48,955 nt of DNA. Source: Coriobacteriia bacterium (GTDB taxonomy: Bacteria; Actinomycetota; Coriobacteriia; Anaerosomatales; JAAXUF01). This document shows, one piece after another, positions 26,420-34,711 of the stretch. The stretch is from contig JARLGT010000022.1 in the NCBI GenBank assembly GCA_031292615.1, positions 1 through 48,955 of the forward strand, written 5' to 3'. The first letter of the stretch is position 1; each line of letters begins with the position of its first letter. The translations under genes and the position numbers were made by a program. The notes below the pieces were generated by a model. The model was not told the origin of the DNA. It ran no database searches and worked only from the letters and a program-made list of their open reading frames with translations.

Positions 26420-26727
26420 AGGCGGCGGCTTCTCGGCGCAAAGCGGTCCATGAACAGCCCGAACAGCCCGTGCTCTAGGAAGCGATCCCAGCCGTCGGCG
26501 CCCTCAGGTGCAAGCGTGGCGTCGTAAGCACGCCGCTTCGCAGGGTCGCGAAGGACGGTGTAGGCCTCGTTGAGCCGCTGCATCCGACGCGTTGCGTCGC
26601 TACGATCACCGCTCGCTACGCGGTCCGGATGGTACTTCAGGGAGAGCGCCTTGTACGCACGCTCGATCACCTCGGCGTCGGCGTTTCTTGTGACTTGCAG
26701 CGTTCGGTAGTGGTCCACGTTCCTCAT
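26416..26727 (-). CDS. J-domain (DnaJ-like) protein
   Basis: A 103-residue protein almost entirely made of a J domain: YRTLQVTRNADAEVIERAYKALSLKYHPDRV, with the HPD tripeptide that stimulates DnaK ATPase, then RLNEAYTVLRDPAKRRAYD. It lacks the Gly/Phe, zinc-finger and substrate domains of full DnaJ, so it is a class C co-chaperone. The last 25 residues (FLEHGLFGLFMDRFAPRSRR) are hydrophobic/basic and may direct a specific client. The ATG at 26727 is chosen; longer readings overlap the EamA gene. Confidence 0.88.
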   Translation of the reverse strand: MRNVDHYRTLQVTRNADAEVIERAYKALSLKYHPDRVASGDRSDATRRMQRLNEAYTVLRDPAKRRAYDATLAPEGADGWDRFLEHGLFGLFMDRFAPRSRRL

Positions 26728-26789
26728 GGTTTCGCTCGGAGACGGGGCTAGTGTAGCGCGAGGGCCCGACGTGAGGCAGACGGCGGCAA

Positions 26790-27692
26790 CTACACGACCG
26801 CCTGCTGCGGGGCCTGGCGGGCGACGAGCTCGGACGCTACGACTCCGCCCAGGACGAGTGCCGCGCCAGCCACCTGCAGCCACGAAAGCGTCTGGCCCAA
26901 GATCGCCCACGCCAGCACGATCGTGAAGAGCGGCTCCATTGTGCTCACCACGGCGGCCTGAGAGGGCCCCAGCCCGCGAATCCCCTGCAGGTACAGCACC
27001 ACGGCGATGAACGTCGGCACGACCACTATGGCGCCGAGCAGCCACCACGCCTGCGGCTGCCACGAGGCGGCCGAGAGCGACTGACCCACCAGCAGCGTCA
27101 GCAGCGCCGTGCCTACCGAGGCGATCCCAAACGTGTACGTCATCATCACGAGCTGCGAGCGTCCCGGCAGCCAGCGGTGCGACAGCAGGTTGAAGAGCGT
27201 GTAACCCACGGCCGCGCCCATCCCCAGCATGATCCCCGGCCACGAGACATGTTTCGTGCCGCCGAACAGCCCCACCACCATCGCGCATCCGATGAACGTC
27301 GTCAGCACGGCAAGCCCTCGCGACCAAGTCGCCTTCTCGCCGAGGAAAGTCCAGGCCGCGATCGTTACGAGCGCCGGGTAGGCGTAGAGCAGCACCGCGA
27401 CCACGGCCGCATCGGCGAACTTCAGCGCGAAGAAGAAGCAGACGCTTGCGGCCCCATAACCGGTGAGTGCAAGTGCGCTGTAGCGCAGAAAGTCGCCCCT
27501 GCCCACGCGCAGCGAGCGGGGATCTCGGATTGTCGCAAACACGGCAAGGAGCACCGCTGCGAACATGAAGCGCCATGCCAGCAAAGGTAGGGGCGACGCG
27601 CCTGCTTGGTATGCCAGCGGCGTCAGTACCGCCAGCGTGCCGAAGCACGCGGCGGACACGACGACCATGGCGAGCGAGGCGGTGCGGCTCAA
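26790..27692 (-). CDS. EamA-family (DMT superfamily) transporter
   Basis: About 300 residues with ten hydrophobic helices in two homologous EamA halves, each ending near the typical Gly/Ala-rich helices (ALLYAYPALVTIAAWTFLGEKATWSRGLAVL and MEPLFTIVLAWAILGQTLSWLQVAGAALVLGG). Members export amino acids or other metabolites; the substrate cannot be read from sequence. The TTG at 27692 follows AAGGAG by nine bases; GTG at 27731 is the longest reading. It faces away from the VanZ gene. Confidence 0.85.
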   Translation of the reverse strand: MSRTASLAMVVVSAACFGTLAVLTPLAYQAGASPLPLLAWRFMFAAVLLAVFATIRDPRSLRVGRGDFLRYSALALTGYGAASVCFFFALKFADAAVVAVLLYAYPALVTIAAWTFLGEKATWSRGLAVLTTFIGCAMVVGLFGGTKHVSWPGIMLGMGAAVGYTLFNLLSHRWLPGRSQLVMMTYTFGIASVGTALLTLLVGQSLSAASWQPQAWWLLGAIVVVPTFIAVVLYLQGIRGLGPSQAAVVSTMEPLFTIVLAWAILGQTLSWLQVAGAALVLGGVVASELVARQAPQQAVV

Positions 27693-27814
27693 GGCCAAGG
27701 ACTCCTTAATGGGTCGAGCGACGCCGTCCACCGTCCCAGACCGTACGTCGCCGAGTCAAGCTCGCGCCTGTGAACTCCCCGAGAGAGCCGCGGCTCAGTG
27801 ATAGACTCGGCGAC

Positions 27815-28240
27815 ATGGCTGACACGACTTCTGCCGATAACGCCGGCCGCCCAACTCCCGCACGCTACCCGCTCTGGGTCCTCTGCGCTTGCTGGGCGGG
27901 CGTCATCTTCTGGTTCTCAACCAAACCGGGCACACAGATTCCGGGGCGCTTCTCGGAGATCGGGCACCTCGGCGAGTACTTCATCTTTGGGCTGCTGCTC
28001 TACGCTGCGTTGCGCGCGAGCGGCTGGGGGGCGCGAGCGGCGTCTGTCGCTCTGATCACAGCTTCCCTCTACGGCATCACCGACGAGTTCCACCAGCACT
28101 TCGTCTACATGCGAACACCAGACGTCACCGACTGGGGCACGGACACGATTGGCGCTGCCCTTGGAATCCTCGCACTATTCGTGGCGGGGGCTCTCCGACG
28201 CCGCCGGCACAACGCCCTGTCTCCGAGCCAGCCCGACTAG
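27815..28240 (+). CDS. VanZ-like membrane protein
   Basis: A 141-residue protein with three or four membrane helices and the VanZ-like pattern WAGVIFWFSTKPG, IGHLGEYFIFGLLLYAAL, LYGITDEFHQHFVYMRTPDVTDWGTDTIGAALGI. The DEFHQ...R...D..D.GAG-type acidic/His residues are the family hallmark; the biochemical role is unknown, though VanZ gives teicoplanin resistance in enterococci. The ATG at 27815 is chosen by the first family residues; no strong SD is visible. Its TAG overlaps the pilT stop on a shared CTAG. Confidence 0.82.
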   Translation: MADTTSADNAGRPTPARYPLWVLCACWAGVIFWFSTKPGTQIPGRFSEIGHLGEYFIFGLLLYAALRASGWGARAASVALITASLYGITDEFHQHFVYMRTPDVTDWGTDTIGAALGILALFVAGALRRRRHNALSPSQPD

Positions 28241-29340
28241 TAGATGCCTGTCTGAGCAGCCGCAGCCGGATCGACGCCGAGTGATCGGACCTTGATCTTG
28301 AAGTCGTGCGCGTTGTGAGCCATCGCGATTGCGTCGTCGAGCGTGATCTTTCGATCCTGGTAGAGGCGCAGCAGCGATTGGTCGAACGTGACCATGCCGT
28401 CGTAGCTTCCGCCCTCGATCGCGTCTCGGATCAGGTACGTCTTGTCCGAGTCGGTGACGTACTCGCGAATGAGCCCGGTCATCACCAGCACCTCGACCGC
28501 AGGCACGAGGCCGCCCTGCATCGACGGGATCAGCCGCATCGAGATGATGCCTCGCAGCGTCGCAGCAAGCATCAGCCTGATCTGCTTCTGCTGGTAGGGC
28601 GGGAAGAAGTCGATGATGCGGTTGATCGTCTCTGTGGCGTCGATCGTGTGGAGCGTCGAGAGCACCAGATTGCCGATCTCGGCTGCGGTCAAGGCCGCCG
28701 AGACCGTCTCGTGATCACGCATCTCGCCGATCAGAATGACGTCGGGGTCTTGGCGAACCACATGGCGAAGCGCGTCCTCGTAGCTGTCGGTGTCGATGCC
28801 GATCTCGCGCTGGTTGACGATGCACTTCTTGTCTTGGTGCAGGACTTCGATCGGGTCCTCGATCGTGACGATGTGTCCCTCGCGCGTGGAGTTGATGTGA
28901 TCGATCATGGAAGCGAGCGTGGTTGTCTTGCCCGAGCCAGCCGTGCCAGTCACGAGAATCAGGCCTCGGGATTCGTCGGCGAGCTGGCTGATGACCGGCG
29001 GGAGGCCCAACTCCGAGACCGAGGAGCGCTCGGTGGCGACTCGGCGAAGCGTCATACCCACCGTACCGCGCTGGTGAAAGACGTTGACGCGGAATCGGCC
29101 AACACCATGCAGTGAGTACGCGAAATCGGCCTCGTTCGAGCCCTCGAACGCCGCACGCTGGGGCTCGGTCATCATTCCGACGGCGAGAGCGTACGTCTGC
29201 TCGGGATTCAGAACGGGGAGATCGTGGAGCACCACAAGCCGGCCATTGAGCCTGACCGCTGGCGAGTTACCGACCTTGACGTGCAGGTCGGAGCTGCCGC
29301 GCTCGGTCATGATTCGCAGAAGTCCGTCAATCTCCGCCAT
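28237..29340 (-). CDS. pilT: Type IV pilus retraction ATPase PilT
   Basis: A 367-residue secretion ATPase of the PilT group. N-terminal segment DLHVKVGNSPAVRLNG; Walker A VTGTAGSGKTTTLASM; Asp box IVTIEDPIEV; Walker B PDVILIGEMRDHET; His box LVLSTLHTIDA; C-terminal AAAQTGIY tail. These fit PilT (retraction) better than PilB (extension). No other pilus genes are in the window, so the rest of the apparatus must be elsewhere or absent. A terminator-like hairpin between 29421 and 29463 separates it from the upstream cell-wall gene. Confidence 0.93.
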   Translation of the reverse strand: MAEIDGLLRIMTERGSSDLHVKVGNSPAVRLNGRLVVLHDLPVLNPEQTYALAVGMMTEPQRAAFEGSNEADFAYSLHGVGRFRVNVFHQRGTVGMTLRRVATERSSVSELGLPPVISQLADESRGLILVTGTAGSGKTTTLASMIDHINSTREGHIVTIEDPIEVLHQDKKCIVNQREIGIDTDSYEDALRHVVRQDPDVILIGEMRDHETVSAALTAAEIGNLVLSTLHTIDATETINRIIDFFPPYQQKQIRLMLAATLRGIISMRLIPSMQGGLVPAVEVLVMTGLIREYVTDSDKTYLIRDAIEGGSYDGMVTFDQSLLRLYQDRKITLDDAIAMAHNAHDFKIKVRSLGVDPAAAAQTGIY

Positions 29341-29420
29341 TTAGCGTGCTCATCTCCCCGTATTTGTCTGCCGGTTCGTGCTGCAACACAGAGTCTACTG
29401 CACCGCGACGCAGAGTTCGG

Positions 29421-29463
29421 GGCAAAAGCAACGCCCCAGCGGAATATCGTCCGACTGGGGCGT
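29421..29463 (-). terminator. Terminator of the NlpC/P60 gene
   Basis: A perfect 9-base stem ACGCCCCAG (29431-29439)/CTGGGGCGT (29455-29463). On the minus strand it is followed by TGCTTTTGCC, a short U-run, 25 bases after the NlpC/P60 stop. Confidence 0.8.
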
Positions 29464-29487
29464 CAACTGAAGTCTCGGGCGAGGAAG

Positions 29488-30546
29488 CTAGTTCGGGCGA
29501 CAGGCTCCGGCGTAGTCGGAACGGTCCATCGAGGCGCGACGAACGGACGCGCCCGTGTACGGAGCCTCAATCATCTCGCCGCCACCGACGTACATGCCGA
29601 CATGGTGAATCGGCGAACCAAAGAACACCAAGTCGCCGGGCTGCAGATCCTTGCGGGACACACGCTGACCGCAACCGATCTGCTCGCGCGACGAGTGTGG
29701 GAGCGAGATGCCAATCTTGGCGTAGCACCACATCATGAGGCCGGAGCAGTCGAACGTGTTCGGACCCGACCCTCCCCATACGTAGCGGCATCCGATGCGC
29801 GACTCCGCGTACTGCACAACGTTGCCATGCGCGGGAATCGATGGAGACGGGTAGCTTGCGCTGTCGCCGCCACCGTCACCGCCACCGTCGGAGCTGTGAC
29901 GAGCCTGCGCTGCCGCCGCGGATGCACGCGCGGCAGCCGCTTCAGCCGCCTGGAGCGCAGCAACCTGCGCCTCGACGCCGGCGAGATCCTGCTTGCGCTG
30001 GGCGAGCTGGCCTTCGATCAGGCGCTTGTTGCCCGCCATGATCGACTGCTGGCGAGACGCAGCCTGCTCCTTGACCGCCAATGCGTTGTGCGCCGAGATG
30101 TACTCAGCCTTTGCGTCCTTGGTCTGGCCTATGAAGCTGGCGTCATCGGCGCTGAGTTGCTTGAGGATGTCCCACGTCCGCGCGAACTGATCGAACGACT
30201 TGGCCCCAAGCAGCACATCCAGGAAGCCGAGCGGGCCGTTGCGATACATGTCGTTGGCACGCGTGTCGAGATGAGTCTCGAGTTGGTTCAGTCGCGCCTG
30301 CGCCTTCTTGACTCTGGCAGCAGCGGCGCGCGTGTCGCTCAGCAACTTCGCATGCTTGTCGGCGGCGACGAGATAGTTCTCGTCGGCGATTTCAACGCGA
30401 GTGTTGAGTGCGTCAACCTGTGCCTTGACTCGCTGCGCCTCGGCCATCTTGTCAGCCGACGTAGGCGCTGCCGTCGCAGGCATCGCAGTGGTGATGAGCA
30501 CTGCCGCAAGTGCGAGCGACAGGTATGTCCGAAGGCGGTATCTCAG
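29488..30546 (-). CDS. Secreted coiled-coil NlpC/P60 peptidoglycan hydrolase
   Basis: About 352 residues. A signal peptide (RYRLR, then TYLSLALAAVLITTAM, cleavage near ATAA) is followed by a long coiled coil (about 30-220, heptads such as RVKKAQARLNQLETHLDTR) that likely gates the enzyme, a Gly/Ser/Asp linker, and an NlpC/P60 endopeptidase domain with catalytic Cys in TFDCSGLMMW and His in IHHVGMYVGGGEMIEAP. This is the PcsB/RipC-like layout for splitting stem peptides. The best start is a CTG at 30546, seven bases after GGGAGG; TTG codons at 30576 and 30603 lack an SD. It follows the peptidoglycan-binding gene. Confidence 0.88.
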   Translation of the reverse strand: MRYRLRTYLSLALAAVLITTAMPATAAPTSADKMAEAQRVKAQVDALNTRVEIADENYLVAADKHAKLLSDTRAAAARVKKAQARLNQLETHLDTRANDMYRNGPLGFLDVLLGAKSFDQFARTWDILKQLSADDASFIGQTKDAKAEYISAHNALAVKEQAASRQQSIMAGNKRLIEGQLAQRKQDLAGVEAQVAALQAAEAAAARASAAAAQARHSSDGGGDGGGDSASYPSPSIPAHGNVVQYAESRIGCRYVWGGSGPNTFDCSGLMMWCYAKIGISLPHSSREQIGCGQRVSRKDLQPGDLVFFGSPIHHVGMYVGGGEMIEAPYTGASVRRASMDRSDYAGACRPN

Positions 30547-30607
30547 TTCGTTTCCTCCCTGAGCAGCAGGGGACAAGACCGAAAGGATGTTACCACGACG
30601 CAAAACG

Positions 30608-31498
30608 TCAGTCGAACGCAGCGCACGTAGCGTCGAGGACTTGGATAGCCGCGCGTTGCTCTTCGAGCTCGTTGGCCGAGGCGTCCGGGCCCAGTTCGAT
30701 CACGACCTCACGGCAACCCGTCTGCACCGTCGCAATCGCCGTGAGCAGCCGCGCCGCAAGTGCCTCGGGTTCGTCCGCGCGCACGTGCGGCCTTCCGAGT
30801 CTGGTTTCCTCGCCGCCAACGCCACACATCCGCAGTAGCACCGCGTCCGGCGACACCAACTCGTCGTCGCCGAGAACATGCATGCGCGCAAATTCGGTCG
30901 TTGCGTGCGCAAGGTTGACGATGCGCTCGGCGATTCGCCGGCCCAAGTCGTCGTCTCCAGCCACTGCGATAGGGACTCGAGCCAGCACTTCGGCTGCACG
31001 GGCAGGCGCAACGCGAGCTGCCGAGTGCGGCCGAGCATCTTTGCCCTCCCACACATGGCGTAGGTTATTGATGGTCCCAGCCGTCTCGGGGCCAACGATG
31101 CCGTCGTGAGGAAGCCCGGCGTTTCGCTGGAACTCGCGAACGGCGCGCTCAGTGAAGGCTCCGAAGATGGAGTCGGTCGCGCCAGCGGCAAACCCAAGCA
31201 CGTTGAGCGCTTGTTGCAGAACTAGGACGTCGTGACCGTGAAAATGAGGGAGGCGGAGATAGAGCGTGCGATCTCCGAAACGCAGACCGGCGCGTACGAG
31301 TGCGGACCACGTCTCATCTCCGACTATCCCGTCCTCGGACAGCTGGTGCTCGAGCTGGAACGCTTGCACCGCCTTTGTCGTCAGACCCAGAAAGACGCCA
31401 TCCACCCCGGTCGGCCCAAGATCATAGCCGAGGGAGAGTAGGCGCCGCTGTATGTCCTCGACTGCGGGGCCCCGACTTCCGGGCCGCACGAATCTCAT
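30608..31498 (-). CDS. Protein with two peptidoglycan-binding domains
   Basis: A 296-residue protein with two tandem PG_binding_1 domains at about 5-70 (GSRGPAVEDIQRRLLSLGYDLG, VDGVFLGLTTKAVQAFQ, GDETWSAL) and 80-145 (VLVLQQALNVLGF, FGAFTERAVREFQR, VGPETAGTI). The remaining 150 residues form an alpha/beta region with VPIAVAGDDDLGRRIAERIVNLA and REVVIELGPDASANELEEQ that I do not recognise; it resembles an altered amidase-like domain. No clear signal peptide is seen, so its export route is unclear. It lies 61 bases upstream of the NlpC/P60 start and is probably co-transcribed. Confidence 0.85.
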   Translation of the reverse strand: MRFVRPGSRGPAVEDIQRRLLSLGYDLGPTGVDGVFLGLTTKAVQAFQLEHQLSEDGIVGDETWSALVRAGLRFGDRTLYLRLPHFHGHDVLVLQQALNVLGFAAGATDSIFGAFTERAVREFQRNAGLPHDGIVGPETAGTINNLRHVWEGKDARPHSAARVAPARAAEVLARVPIAVAGDDDLGRRIAERIVNLAHATTEFARMHVLGDDELVSPDAVLLRMCGVGGEETRLGRPHVRADEPEALAARLLTAIATVQTGCREVVIELGPDASANELEEQRAAIQVLDATCAAFD

Positions 31499-31528
31499 GG
31501 TCTGAGTAGTCCCAACGATGCTCTACGG

Positions 31529-31876
31529 CTAGGTGTGGCCGAATCGGTTCATGTACCTGCCCACGCCCGCTTGAAGCCGCGCGCTGCTCGCGCCGCCCGA
31601 GCGAAGGAAGCGATCAACCTCCATCGACAGCACCATGTCTGGGTCGAACGTGCTGCCTTTGAGGTCGGGATCGCCGTCGCAGTGTAGCACGCCAGCCGAG
31701 CACAAAGCCTTCACCACTGTAAGCACGCGATCGGAGGAAAGGCTGGTGGCATGGGATATCCGAGCCGGGTCGATCGGCGTGTGTTCGTGCGCAGCGTAGA
31801 ACGCGATGACCTCACGCACGGCGGTTGCCGTCGGACGATCATCGGGCAGCGAAGCCAGCGCTGTACGCAGACTCAC
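31529..31876 (-). CDS. Hypothetical protein with a winged-helix-like region
   Basis: A 115-residue soluble protein. The central part (HTPIDPARISHATSLSSDRVLTVVKALCSAGVLHCDGD) looks like a helix-turn-helix with wing, as in small DNA-binding or adaptor proteins. The end is basic (RFLRSGGASSARLQAGVGRYMNRF). No precise family is recognised. It lies 30 bases before the peptidoglycan-binding gene in the same direction. An inverted repeat at 31901-31919 precedes it. Confidence 0.65.
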   Translation of the reverse strand: MSLRTALASLPDDRPTATAVREVIAFYAAHEHTPIDPARISHATSLSSDRVLTVVKALCSAGVLHCDGDPDLKGSTFDPDMVLSMEVDRFLRSGGASSARLQAGVGRYMNRFGHT

Positions 31877-32204
31877 CGCGCTCTCTCCTTCGCGCCAAGG
31901 TAACGAACCGGACTCGTTAAAGACCCAGACGGTTTGTTCCCACTACCTCGGGTTATACAGCTTAGACGCTTAAGCTTCCACCCCGTAACGATTGTGCCGT
32001 CGCGCACAGCACATGGAACATACTCTGCTCAACGGTGTTCGTCCGGTTCATCGGCTTGAGTGCAAGTCTCCATGAGGCCGTAACCGCCCGCTGAGAGGCC
32101 TCCAAAATGGTTTCTCGCAAAGTCTCCTTTTACGGGCGAGCGCGAGCCATGTATAGTAGTAAAGTACGGGAGCTGTATACCTATTCACTTGTGAAGGGAA
32201 GTTC
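31877..32204. other. Divergent intergenic region
   Basis: A 328-base region between the winged-helix-like gene (minus) and the first L,D-transpeptidase (plus). It holds an inverted repeat TAACGA-N7-TCGTTA (31901-31919) close to the minus gene, a GCTTA/TAAGC repeat near 31959-31975, and a promoter for the plus gene at 32129-32157. Base composition is less GC-rich than the coding sequence. I see no tRNA, riboswitch or short gene. Confidence 0.5.
32129..32157 (+). promoter_or_regulatory. Promoter of the first L,D-transpeptidase gene
   Basis: TTTACG (32129-32134), 17-base spacer, TATAGT (32152-32157). The start codon is 48 bases after the -10 box, with GAAGGGAA as ribosome-binding site. Confidence 0.55.
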
Positions 32205-33272
32205 ATGAAGGCGCCGAGCATCGCCAGTCGCATCCTCATCGTTCTCGCCGCAACTCTGATGCTCGTTCTTTCCGCCGGACTCGCCTGGGCGGCCGTTAGC
32301 GACTATCAAGTTCGCGGTCTTGTTCCCAAGGGCGTCACCGTGGTGGGTAAGGACCTCAGCGGCATGACCGAGGCCCAAGCACGTACCGCTATCGAAGATG
32401 CGGTCTCGACTCCCCTGCTCCGTCCCGTCACAGTTACCGGCGACAAGAAGGTATGGACGCTGGATCCCAAGGGCATCGTGTCAATCGACGTCGACAAGAT
32501 GATCGCCGACGCGTACACACCCCGTCGCACGGCGACTTTCGTTACGCGACTTACTCACCAACTCAAAGGCGATCCGCTTCCGGCGGACATCAAGCCCGCC
32601 TACACGGTGGACGCCGCCGCAATCTCCACCTGGGTCGCGCAGACCGCTGCCCAAGTCAATCGCCCACCCAAGGACGCCACGCGCAAGTACGTCGAGGGCA
32701 AGTACAAGTTCAAGATCACCAAGTGCGTTTACGGAGCATCAGTCGACCAGACGAGCTCGGTGCAGCAGATTGGCACCGCCCTGACCGCCGATGCCGCACT
32801 TGCCAACGCTAACAGGACCGTGGCACTGCCGATTGTGCTGGCAAAGCCACACATCGTCGAGTCGATGTTCAAGATGGCGATTGCGGTTTCCATCGACCGG
32901 TGCAGGATCTACCTGTTCAACGGCGACAAGCTGGTCAAGAGTTACCCCTGCGCACCCGGCCAGCCAGCCTATCCGACACCAACGGGTGACTTCAAGATCG
33001 ACAGCAAGACGCACGACGCGCCCTGGATCAACCCGGGAAGCGCGTGGGCCGCGAGCATGCCGGCAGAAATCCCGGGCGGCCCGGACAACCCGATGGGTGA
33101 CACGAAAATTGGCATCAACTACCCTGGCGTGTTCATGCACTCAATCCCGCCAGGAGAGTTTGGCAGCATCGGAACGCATGCAAGCCACGCGTGCATGCGG
33201 ATGTTCCCCAGCGACGTTCACGACCTCTACAAGCGCGTAGACATCGGCGATCCGGTCATCATCCGCGAATAG
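32205..33272 (+). CDS. L,D-transpeptidase (YkuD domain) with SHAC active-site variant
   Basis: A 355-residue wall cross-linking enzyme. An N-terminal signal/anchor helix (ILIVLAATLMLVLSAGLAWA) is followed by a PG-binding-type repeat region (about 40-215) and a C-terminal YkuD domain from IAVSIDRCRIYLFNGDKLV to the end. The active site reads IGTHASHACMRM; the nucleophile Cys and the two His are in place but the usual Gly of SHGC is Ala. Gly is strongly conserved in the family, so activity may be altered. It precedes a second YkuD gene in the same direction. Confidence 0.9.
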   Translation: MKAPSIASRILIVLAATLMLVLSAGLAWAAVSDYQVRGLVPKGVTVVGKDLSGMTEAQARTAIEDAVSTPLLRPVTVTGDKKVWTLDPKGIVSIDVDKMIADAYTPRRTATFVTRLTHQLKGDPLPADIKPAYTVDAAAISTWVAQTAAQVNRPPKDATRKYVEGKYKFKITKCVYGASVDQTSSVQQIGTALTADAALANANRTVALPIVLAKPHIVESMFKMAIAVSIDRCRIYLFNGDKLVKSYPCAPGQPAYPTPTGDFKIDSKTHDAPWINPGSAWAASMPAEIPGGPDNPMGDTKIGINYPGVFMHSIPPGEFGSIGTHASHACMRMFPSDVHDLYKRVDIGDPVIIRE

Positions 33273-33301
33273 TTGGTAGATATCATGGTGTCAACGGGAC
33301 G

Positions 33302-33356
33302 GCAACGTGAGCACGTTGCGTCGCCCTGTAGGGTGGCTTTCCTCGGAAGGTCACCC
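33302..33356 (+). other. Two strong hairpins between the transpeptidase genes
   Basis: GCAACGT-GAGC-ACGTTGC (33302-33319) and an 11-base stem GGGTGGCTTTC/GGAAGGTCACC-type (33331-33341 with 33346-33356). No U-tract follows. They may end transcripts of the first gene or form a leader of the second; I recognise no known riboswitch. Confidence 0.45.
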
Positions 33357-33406
33357 GTATAGTTCGAGGGTGCTTTACTAGTTTCTGTCGTCAGCGGAGG
33401 TTGTCC

Positions 33407-34279
33407 ATGAATACCCGTTCGATTAAAAGCCGCGCTCTCTCGCTGCTGGTCGCGGTGGCGTTCGTCGCCCCGATGTTCCCCGCGGTCTCGCCGTCCGTAG
33501 CGCTGGCCGACACCCCCGTTTCCTTGGGCACCCTGACGGTGACCTCGGCAGGTAAGACTTTCAGCATCCCCTCTGCCTCGCTCATCGACTCGGCCTCGGT
33601 CGTGCAGACGGGTGCTGTGGAAGCTTGGGTCAATGGCATCGGTGCGAGCGTGGACAAGACGATGTCCAACGCCACCTTGAAGCTCAACGCCAAGAAGACG
33701 CGTCTGGATTTCAAGGCCGCCGTCACGGGCTACTCGCTCAATCGCCCGGTCGCCAGGGATCAGATCATCGCGGAGCTACGTTCCAGGGTGCCGACCGGCA
33801 CCCTGAGCACGCTCCCGTTGACCACCACCCAGACGAATCCAGCGATCACGAAGTTCGGCAAGACGATTCTTGTCAGCGAGCGCCTTCGCAAGATCTTCCT
33901 CTACGACAACAACAAGGTCATCAAGACCTACCGTTGCGCAATCGGCCAGCGTGCCTACCCGACGCCGACCGGCACGTTCCACATCGGCAAGAAGGTCAAG
34001 AATCCGACGTGGACCAACGGTTATGCCCCTTGGTCGAAGAACATGCCCGCCTTCATCGGCGCCGGTCCTAACAACCCGCTTGGCACGCGCGCCATGTATG
34101 TTTACACGGGCACGAGTGGTGGCCATGACACTGGCGTTCGTTTCCATGGCGTTCCGGCCAGCGAGAACTCCTCTATCGGCCACGCCGCAAGCCACGGCTG
34201 CTTGCGTATGCATCGCAAGGACGTCGAGAACTTCTTCCCCCGCGTCACCGTGGGAACGCTCGTCTACATCATCAAGTAG
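33407..34279 (+). CDS. L,D-transpeptidase (YkuD domain)
   Basis: A 290-residue secreted enzyme that forms 3-3 cross-links in peptidoglycan. The signal peptide (SRALSLLVAVAFVAPMFPAVSPSVALA) is followed by an N-terminal region with repeats of the PG-binding type and a YkuD domain (from about 165, KTILVSERLRKIFLYDNNKVIKTY). The active site is canonical: GHAASHGCLRM. The ATG at 33407 has GGAGG six bases upstream; the TTG two codons earlier does not. A terminator follows. Confidence 0.93.
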   Translation: MNTRSIKSRALSLLVAVAFVAPMFPAVSPSVALADTPVSLGTLTVTSAGKTFSIPSASLIDSASVVQTGAVEAWVNGIGASVDKTMSNATLKLNAKKTRLDFKAAVTGYSLNRPVARDQIIAELRSRVPTGTLSTLPLTTTQTNPAITKFGKTILVSERLRKIFLYDNNKVIKTYRCAIGQRAYPTPTGTFHIGKKVKNPTWTNGYAPWSKNMPAFIGAGPNNPLGTRAMYVYTGTSGGHDTGVRFHGVPASENSSIGHAASHGCLRMHRKDVENFFPRVTVGTLVYIIK

Positions 34280-34300
34280 GACGGCGACTCCAAAGACTGC

Positions 34301-34336
34301 GAGGCCCCGGCGGCGTGAGCCCCGGGGCCTCTTCCT
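34301..34336 (+). terminator. Terminator of the second L,D-transpeptidase gene
   Basis: A perfect 10-base stem GAGGCCCCGG (34301-34310)/CCGGGGCCTC (34322-34331) followed by TTCCTTG, 21 bases after the stop codon. Confidence 0.8.
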
Positions 34337-34587
34337 TGCTGGCGGATTCCCCTCCCGCAGTTCGCAGGGCGGAGGCTCTTCTCGAGCCGCGGCGCATGAT
34401 CGGTGGGCGGCAAAGGATGGAGACCACCTGTCGAGCCAGCCGGCGTTCAGGCGAACAAATAGCCCGCGAAAGTCTGGCAGGCGCGAGGTGCGCAAGTCCT
34501 ACCTGCCGCGGGACGCAGTAGGTGCCATCGCCTCCCACCCCGCGCGATGCGGCATCGAACACGATTGGGGCTTGAGCACTCAACACG

Positions 34588-34626
34588 CATGCCCCCGCCC
34601 CAGCGGAAATGCGGGGCGAGGGCATG
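34588..34626 (-). terminator. Terminator of the 513-residue secreted-protein gene
   Basis: CATGCCC/GGGCATG (34588-34594, 34620-34626) and CGCCCC/GGGGCG (34596-34601, 34613-34618) form one 13-pair stem with a single mismatch, 86 bases after the minus-strand stop. The bases after it (GTGTTGAGT) are only weakly U-rich. Confidence 0.6.
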
Positions 34627-34711
34627 TGATGTCTGTGCCTTGCTACCTTCGGCTCGACGGGACGCGGTCGCGGCGAGCAGCCAAGGCCTTGTCGCCAAGC
34701 GCCCTGGGTTC

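Larger units (their letters stand above)
34280..34711. other. Convergent intergenic region with two terminators
   Basis: A 432-base gap between the second transpeptidase (plus) and a secreted-protein gene (minus). It holds one terminator for each side (34301-34336 and 34588-34626). The longer reading frames crossing it are not supported by start sites or families. I see nothing else. Confidence 0.5.

Noticed and set aside
29341-33406. ydaO/c-di-AMP riboswitch before the cell-wall genes, suggested by disA in the window
   Set aside because: No conserved ydaO core could be found; the NlpC/P60 gene has almost no leader and the transpeptidase leaders fold differently.
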